Below, piece by piece: positions 59,509 through 64,000 of a stretch of DNA of 64,000 nucleotides (position 1 is its first letter; the number at the start of each line of letters is the position of its first letter). Both the position numbers and the translations under genes were made by a program. Origin of the DNA: Sinorhizobium meliloti. Lineage in GTDB: Bacteria > Pseudomonadota > Alphaproteobacteria > Rhizobiales > Rhizobiaceae. The notes beneath the pieces are model-generated. The model did no database searches, had not been told where the DNA came from, and worked only from the letters and a program-made list of their open reading frames with translations. The DNA is taken from the NCBI RefSeq assembly GCF_035610345.1, contig NZ_CP141213.1, positions 682,001-746,000 on the forward strand, written 5' to 3'.

Positions 59509-60066
59509 ATGCCGCAGACACGAGTGGTGGGTATTTCAGGCAATATCACGCGTCCGTCCAGGACACGCGCATTCGTGGACCATATCGTCCACCGGCTGGC
59601 GGTTGATGCAGGGGCGTCGGCGCAGACCTTCGATATCGAAGACTTCGGGGCGTCGCTGCCCCCTGCGAGAAGGCTCGACGAACTCGCACCGGAAGCGCGC
59701 TATGTCGTCGGCCAGATGCTTGCAGCCGACATTCTGGTGGTGGGGTCGCCGACCTTCAAGGGAAGCTATACCGGCCTCTTCAAGCACGTCTTCGACCTGC
59801 TCGATCCCTCCTCGCTTCGCGGCAAGCCCGTCATCCTCGCCGCCACCGGAGGCGGGGAACGCCACTCGCTGATGGTGGAGCATCAGTTGCGGCCACTGTT
59901 CGGCTTCTTCGAGGCATTGGCGATCCCGACCACGATCTACGCTTCCGACAAGGACTTTGCCGACGGCTCTCTCGCCTCCGAGGCGATCCATGAACGCGTC
60001 GGCAGGGCGGTCGGCGAGGCAACGCAGGCGCTCGCGCGCACCGCCAGGGCAAGCCTGGCGGCTTAA
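59509..60066 (+). CDS. NADPH-dependent FMN reductase (MsuE/SsuE-like)
   Basis: 185 residues from the ATG 59509 with GAGGAG eleven bases upstream. Flavodoxin-like reductase: VVGISGNITRPSRTRAFVDH (phosphate loop), ADILVVGSPTFKGSYTGLFK, HVFDLLDPSSLRGKPVILAA and TGGGERHSLMVEHQLRPLFG, as in MsuE and SsuE. It should supply FMNH2 to the flavin monooxygenase encoded 84 bases downstream. Together with the SsuABC-like transporter it points to desulfonation of organosulfur compounds. Confidence 0.88.
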   Translation: MPQTRVVGISGNITRPSRTRAFVDHIVHRLAVDAGASAQTFDIEDFGASLPPARRLDELAPEARYVVGQMLAADILVVGSPTFKGSYTGLFKHVFDLLDPSSLRGKPVILAATGGGERHSLMVEHQLRPLFGFFEALAIPTTIYASDKDFADGSLASEAIHERVGRAVGEATQALARTARASLAA

Positions 60067-60149
60067 CCGCAATTTCAACCCAACCCGGTTTGCGTCGGCA
60101 ATCGAGGCGAGTGACGCCGGCCGGCGAAGCAAATCCAACGGAGGCAGCG

Positions 60150-61499
60150 ATGACCAGACAGATCAAGCTTGGAGCCTTTCTTCCCGGCGGCGGCCAGCAT
60201 ATTGCCGCCTGGAGGCATCCGGGCGCTCCGGCAGATGGTGCCACCAATTTCGAATTCCACAGAAGGCTCGCCGAGACCGCGGAGCGCGGCCTGTTCGACG
60301 CCTATTTTCTCGCCGACAACCTCTCCGTCGGGCTTGGCGGCCGCGAAGGCGGCAATGCGAAGATCGCCGGTTTCGAGCCTGTCACTCTCTTTGCAGCACT
60401 CGCGCCGCTGACGAGCCATCTGGGCTTCATCGCCACGGCATCGACGACCTATGAGGAGCCCTACACGCTCGCCCGCAAGTTCGCCTCGCTGGACCTTCTG
60501 TCCAACGGGCGGGCAGGCTGGAACGTGGTCACCTCCGCCGGGGACGAGACGGCGCGCAACTTCAACAGAGAGACGCAGCCGAGCCACGCCGACCGATACG
60601 AGCGCGCACACGAGCACGTCGAGACCGTCAAGGCTCTATGGGACAGCTGGGAAGATGATGCCTTCATCCGCGACAAGGCGACCGGCCGCTTCTTCGATGC
60701 CGGCCGGGTTCACGACATCGACCACAAGGGCAAGCATTTCAGCGTCAAAGGACCGCTGAACGCGCCGCGTCCCGTCCAAGGACATCCGGTCGTGGTGCAG
60801 GCGGGGCAATCCGAGGACGGACGCAGGCTTGCGGCGGCCAGTGCCGAGGTGATCTTCACCGCCCAACAGAACCTCGCTTCGGCGCAGGAGTTCTACCGCG
60901 ACATCAAGGCACGCGTGAAGCACGCCGGGCGCAACCCCGACCATGTGCTGATCATGCCGGGGGTGGCTCCTTTTGTCGGCCGGACCGAAGAGGAGGCGCG
61001 CTCCAAATATGAAGAGCTGAATGCGTTGATCGTGCCGGAGGACGGCGTGGCGCTGTTGAATGGCCTGACCGGCGGCACGCTCGACCTGACGGGATATCCG
61101 CTCGATGGGCCCTTGCCCGTCAGCAATGAGACAGAAGGAATGAAAAGCCGGCAGGCGCTGATCCGAAAGATCGCGGACGAGCATAGCTTCACCATCCGCC
61201 AGCTCTATCAGTGGATCGCGACGGCACGCGGTCACTGCACCGTCGTCGGCAGCGCCGAGCAGGTCGCCGATCAGCTCGAGGAGTGGTTCCTGAGCGAAGC
61301 CGCCGACGGTTTCAACATCCTGCCGCCATGGCTTCCGGGCGCGCTCGACGATTTCGTCGATCTGGTCGTCCCCATACTGCAGAGACGCGGCCTGTTCCGC
61401 ACCGCCTACGAGGGGCGGACGCTGCGGGAAAATCTCGGACTTCCCCGTCCGGCGAACCCGTGGACTTTGGCGCGCGCGACCGTTCAGGCGGCCGAGTAA
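60150..61499 (+). CDS. FMN-dependent monooxygenase (NtaA/SnaA/DszA/SfnG-like)
   Basis: 449 residues from the ATG 60150 (GGAGG upstream). Bacterial luciferase-like family, NtaA/SnaA/DszA group: KLGAFLPGGGQHIAAWRHPG, FDAYFLADNLS, TASTTYEEPYTLARKFASLD, NGRAGWNVVTSAGDETARNF, HADRYERAHEHVETVKALWD, WEDDAFIRDKATGRFFD and HPVVVQAGQSEDGRRLAA. It probably oxidises a sulfur compound using FMNH2. In ABC neighbourhoods of this type the substrates are sulfonates, sulfones or related; it is not a close match to SsuD by these motifs. Confidence 0.88.
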   Translation: MTRQIKLGAFLPGGGQHIAAWRHPGAPADGATNFEFHRRLAETAERGLFDAYFLADNLSVGLGGREGGNAKIAGFEPVTLFAALAPLTSHLGFIATASTTYEEPYTLARKFASLDLLSNGRAGWNVVTSAGDETARNFNRETQPSHADRYERAHEHVETVKALWDSWEDDAFIRDKATGRFFDAGRVHDIDHKGKHFSVKGPLNAPRPVQGHPVVVQAGQSEDGRRLAAASAEVIFTAQQNLASAQEFYRDIKARVKHAGRNPDHVLIMPGVAPFVGRTEEEARSKYEELNALIVPEDGVALLNGLTGGTLDLTGYPLDGPLPVSNETEGMKSRQALIRKIADEHSFTIRQLYQWIATARGHCTVVGSAEQVADQLEEWFLSEAADGFNILPPWLPGALDDFVDLVVPILQRRGLFRTAYEGRTLRENLGLPRPANPWTLARATVQAAE

Positions 61500-61515
61500 G
61501 AGGGGAGACACGAAA

Positions 61516-62361
61516 ATGAGCTTGCAGGAACTCGACAGGTCGATCCTCCACGAAGGCGGCAGCGTCAGCGCAAAAGCGGACGAGTATCTCCGCCGGTCAG
61601 GCGCCGCCGCCGGCAGCTGGCTGTCGCGCTACGGACTGCTCATCGCCTTTCTTGCGCTCTGGCAGGCGGCCAGCACCGCCGGCTGGATCAATCCGGCCGT
61701 GTTTCCGTCCGTCGGTGCCATCCTTTCCGCCCTGTGGACGGGAATTTCCGGCGGAGCCTTGCTCGACGACATCGCGATCAGTCTTCAGCGCTCCGGAACC
61801 GCCTTCGTCGGGGCGGTGGTCCTAGCCATACCGCTCGGTCTCTTGATGGGGCAGGTGCGTCCGATCGAGAACGCGCTCGATCCCGTCCTCCAGCTTTTCC
61901 GCCAGACGTCCGCGCTCGCTCTCTATCCAGTTTTCATTCTGCTTCTCGGACTCGGCGAGGCGTCGAAAGTCTTCGTCATCTTCTGGGCGACGCTCTTCCC
62001 GTTGCTTCTGAATACCATCAACGGGGTCAAGGAAGTGGATTCGAAGCTGATCGAGATGGCGCGCGTCTATGGCGCGTCGCGTCTCACTGTGTTCCGTCGC
62101 GTGGTTCTTCCGGGCGCCGTTCCTTCGATCTTCGTCGGCCTGCGCCTGAGTGCGACGACTGCCCTGCTGCTGCTCATCGCATCCGAGATGATCGGGGCCA
62201 ATAAGGGCATCGGGTTCCAGGTCATGAACGCCCAGTACAATTTCCAGATTCCCCTGATGTTCGCGGCGATCTTCATTCTCGCCGGGCTGGGGCTCGTCTC
62301 CAACTACGCGCTGGTCTTTGCGCAGCGCCGCCTCTGCCGCTGGAGCGACGCCTCGAACTAG
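61516..62361 (+). CDS. ABC transporter permease, SsuC/TauC type
   Basis: 281 residues with six membrane segments from about residue 38 (SRYGLLIAFLALWQAASTAG). The family EAA loop is KLIEMARVYGASRLTVFRRV followed by VLPGAVPSIFVGLRLSATTA, and LLLLIASEMIGANKGIGFQV. It imports an alkanesulfonate-, taurine- or similar sulfur compound together with the binding protein and ATPase that follow. A RIME-like repeat lies just after it. Confidence 0.88.
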   Translation: MSLQELDRSILHEGGSVSAKADEYLRRSGAAAGSWLSRYGLLIAFLALWQAASTAGWINPAVFPSVGAILSALWTGISGGALLDDIAISLQRSGTAFVGAVVLAIPLGLLMGQVRPIENALDPVLQLFRQTSALALYPVFILLLGLGEASKVFVIFWATLFPLLLNTINGVKEVDSKLIEMARVYGASRLTVFRRVVLPGAVPSIFVGLRLSATTALLLLIASEMIGANKGIGFQVMNAQYNFQIPLMFAAIFILAGLGLVSNYALVFAQRRLCRWSDASN

Positions 62362-62415
62362 AGCAATTCCAGAAAAAGTGCGCAGCGGCCTTCCGCCCGG
62401 AATTGCGGCAAAACG
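62360..62415. repeat. RIME-like repeat between ssuC- and ssuA-type genes
   Basis: GCAATTCC (62363-62370) pairs with GGAATTGC (62399-62406), inside which GCGGCC-TTCCGC-type bases form a second stem. The AGAGCAATTCCAG...AATTGC wording matches common rhizobial intergenic elements. It could partly separate expression of the permease and binding-protein genes. Confidence 0.6.
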
Positions 62416-62457
62416 GCCTCGACATTCGAAACTTCCAGATCATGGAAAAGGTGACAT

Positions 62458-63450
62458 ATGACGATTTCCATTCGCGCCCTCGCATTCGGCAGCCTGTTGT
62501 CGATCGGGCTTTCCAGCCTTGCAGCAGCAGAAGCTCCGGAACCGGTGACGCTGCGGTTCCTCGCGAGCCAGGGCAGCCTGTCGCCGCACGAACTCGCCTA
62601 TGAGCTCGGCTATTTCGACAGCCTCGGCATCAGGCTTGAGAATGTCGGTTATGCGGGAGGCGGGCCCGCATCCCTGTTCGCGCTTGCCTCCGGCAGCGTC
62701 GACATCGGCTCGGCGGCGACCGCAGCCGTCATCAACTCGATCGCCGGCGGAAACGATTTCGTCGCGGCCTTTCCGACCAACGGCATCAACGAGCAGGTCA
62801 AGAGCATATTCTACGTGCTCGACGACAGCCCGATCAGGTCCATCGAGGACATCGCAGGTAAGACGATTGCGGTGAATACGCTCGGGGCGCATCTCGACTA
62901 TGCGGTACGCGAGGCGCTGCACAGCAAGGGTTTGCCCGAAAACGCAGCAAACCTCGTCGTCGTACCCGGGCCGCAGCTCGAACAGACGCTCCGGTCGAAC
63001 CAGGTCGACATCGCCGCCGTGGGATACTGGCAGGCGACCTTCAACGGCCAGATCTTGGATCACGGCGGGGTGCGCGCGGTCTTCGACGACACGGATGTGC
63101 TCGGCGAAATTGCCGGCGGTTTTGCGGTTCTCAGGCGGGATTTCGTCGAAAAGAATCCGGAGGCCGCCAAAAACTTCGTTGAACAATCCGCGCGCGCCGC
63201 CGACTGGTCACGCGAGCATCCGGAAGAAGCGCGCGCCGTGCTCGCCCGTATTCTGACCGAGCGCGGCGAAAACGGCGATCTCGCGAGGCATTGGACGGGA
63301 TTCGGTCTACGAAAGGGCGCGCAAGCGACCGAGCGCGATCTGGATTTCTGGATCGGCGTTCTCGAACGCGAGGGCAGCCTGCCGCAGGGCAAATATAAGG
63401 TTTCCGATCTTCTGTTCCGGCCGGACGCGACGTCCGCCGCGGCGAATTGA
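62458..63450 (+). CDS. ABC transporter substrate-binding protein, SsuA type
   Basis: 330 residues, signal peptide of about 23 residues ([16 protein letters not shown]). Mature part of the nitrate/sulfonate/taurine family: [80 protein letters not shown] and [18 protein letters not shown]. It should bind the sulfur compound handled by the upstream monooxygenase. Confidence 0.88.
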   Translation: MTISIRALAFGSLLSIGLSSLAAAEAPEPVTLRFLASQGSLSPHELAYELGYFDSLGIRLENVGYAGGGPASLFALASGSVDIGSAATAAVINSIAGGNDFVAAFPTNGINEQVKSIFYVLDDSPIRSIEDIAGKTIAVNTLGAHLDYAVREALHSKGLPENAANLVVVPGPQLEQTLRSNQVDIAAVGYWQATFNGQILDHGGVRAVFDDTDVLGEIAGGFAVLRRDFVEKNPEAAKNFVEQSARAADWSREHPEEARAVLARILTERGENGDLARHWTGFGLRKGAQATERDLDFWIGVLEREGSLPQGKYKVSDLLFRPDATSAAAN

Positions 63451-63460
63451 GGGGGTGAAA

Positions 63461-64000
63461 ATGGCTGAAGTCAGAAGCCTGCGCAAAGGGGAGGTGGCGT
63501 TGCGCGATCTCTCGAAATCCTTCCGGATCAACGGGCGGCGGCTCAGCGTCCTCAGGAACCTCAATCTGGACATCCGGTCCGGGGAATGCCTTGCAATCGT
63601 CGGGGCGAGCGGATCGGGCAAGACGACATTGCTGCGGGTTCTCGCGGGTCTCGAAACGGCCGATGCGGGCCGGGTATTGATCGACGGCCGGCCGGTTGCC
63701 GGTGTCGGCAAGGAGCGCGCCGTCATTTTCCAGGAGCCGCGGCTGCTTCCCTGGCTGACGGTTCTCGGCAATGTGGCCTTCGGCCTGAAGGTGCGAGGCG
63801 AGGATTCCGGACGCGCCGAGGAGCTTGCACGTCACTACATTTCGCTTGTCGGCCTTGCCGATTTCCAGGATGCCTATCCGAAGCAGCTTTCCGGTGGAAT
63901 GGCGCAGCGGGTCGGGCTTGCGCGAGCGCTGACGGTAAAGCCCGAGATCCTGCTGCTGGACGAGCCGCTGGGCGCCCTCGATGCGATGACGAAACTGACG
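63461..64000 (+). CDS. ABC transporter ATP-binding protein, SsuB type, cut by window end
   Basis: The first 180 codons, with no stop before the window ends. ATG at 63461 after GGGGGTGAAA, 10 bases downstream of the binding-protein stop. Walker [10 protein letters not shown] near residue 51, Q-loop [16 protein letters not shown], signature [15 protein letters not shown], Walker [16 protein letters not shown]. The Q-E-P-R-L-L-P-W string is characteristic of SsuB/TauB/NrtD. It completes the SsuCAB-like importer; the D-loop follows and the rest lies outside. Confidence 0.92.
   Translation, partial: MAEVRSLRKGEVALRDLSKSFRINGRRLSVLRNLNLDIRSGECLAIVGASGSGKTTLLRVLAGLETADAGRVLIDGRPVAGVGKERAVIFQEPRLLPWLTVLGNVAFGLKVRGEDSGRAEELARHYISLVGLADFQDAYPKQLSGGMAQRVGLARALTVKPEILLLDEPLGALDAMTKLT

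Overview
The window is high-GC DNA from a rhizobial alphaproteobacterium, most like the secondary replicon (pSymB-type chromid) of Sinorhizobium/Ensifer. I base this on gene content and order recalled from that group: thiCOSGE, dctA-dctBD, an NCS1-permease/kinase, the urea transporter urtABCDE, a repAB pair, a plasmid-borne FtsK, and pcaIJF, pobA, quiC, pcaQ-pcaDCHGB, treY and a sulfonate cluster. No database search was run, so species and replicon are inferences.

Layout. 1-1294: tail of a sugar-binding protein and a SorC/DeoR-type regulator. 1400-5992 (minus): thiamine operon thiC-thiO-thiS-thiG-thiE behind a TPP riboswitch. 6147-8198: a large membrane-anchored protein of unknown function. 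8297-13163: C4-dicarboxylate uptake, dctB-dctD (minus) divergent from dctA, with a sigma-54 promoter and two DctD-type upstream sites. 13231-17527 (minus): an NCS1 permease fused to a Cys-rich module and a hybrid histidine kinase, with a LuxR-type response regulator overlapping its 3' end. 17704-18988: ArsR, SRPBCC and GFA proteins. 19199-24889: urtABCDE. 25256-27067: a small hypothetical gene, the remnant of a LacI gene, and an intact LacI regulator. 27064-29376 (minus): orphan repA-repB without repC. 29725-34749: metallophosphoesterase plus a CUT1/Ugp-type ABC transporter. 34810-35214: DoxX. 35543-38383: soluble FtsK. 38435-40045 (minus): ECF sigma factor, DUF4142 protein and cupredoxin, preceded on the same strand by a small RNA resembling the alpha-r14 (NfeR1) family.

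40465-64000: acylphosphatase, then aromatic catabolism. PcaIJF with its IclR regulator PcaR runs the lower beta-ketoadipate steps. PobA makes protocatechuate from 4-hydroxybenzoate, QuiC makes it from 3-dehydroshikimate, and PcaHGBCD under PcaQ opens the ring and carries it to beta-ketoadipate. Between pcaR and ggt lies a gene-free island of nested inverted repeats. A gamma-glutamyltransferase and a sulfite-oxidase-family protein interrupt the aromatic genes. After pcaB come treY (minus) and a sulfonate set (FMN reductase, flavin monooxygenase, SsuC-, SsuA- and SsuB-type ABC proteins) cut by the window end.

Overall this is a nutrient-scavenging region of a soil and root symbiont: dicarboxylates, urea, a polyol/glycerophosphoryl-type solute, aromatics and sulfonates, plus cofactor synthesis and replicon maintenance genes. 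The most notable items are the transporter-kinase fusion, the aSD-loop small RNA, the repC-less repAB pair, and the palindromes at 44465-44852 and inside ftsK.
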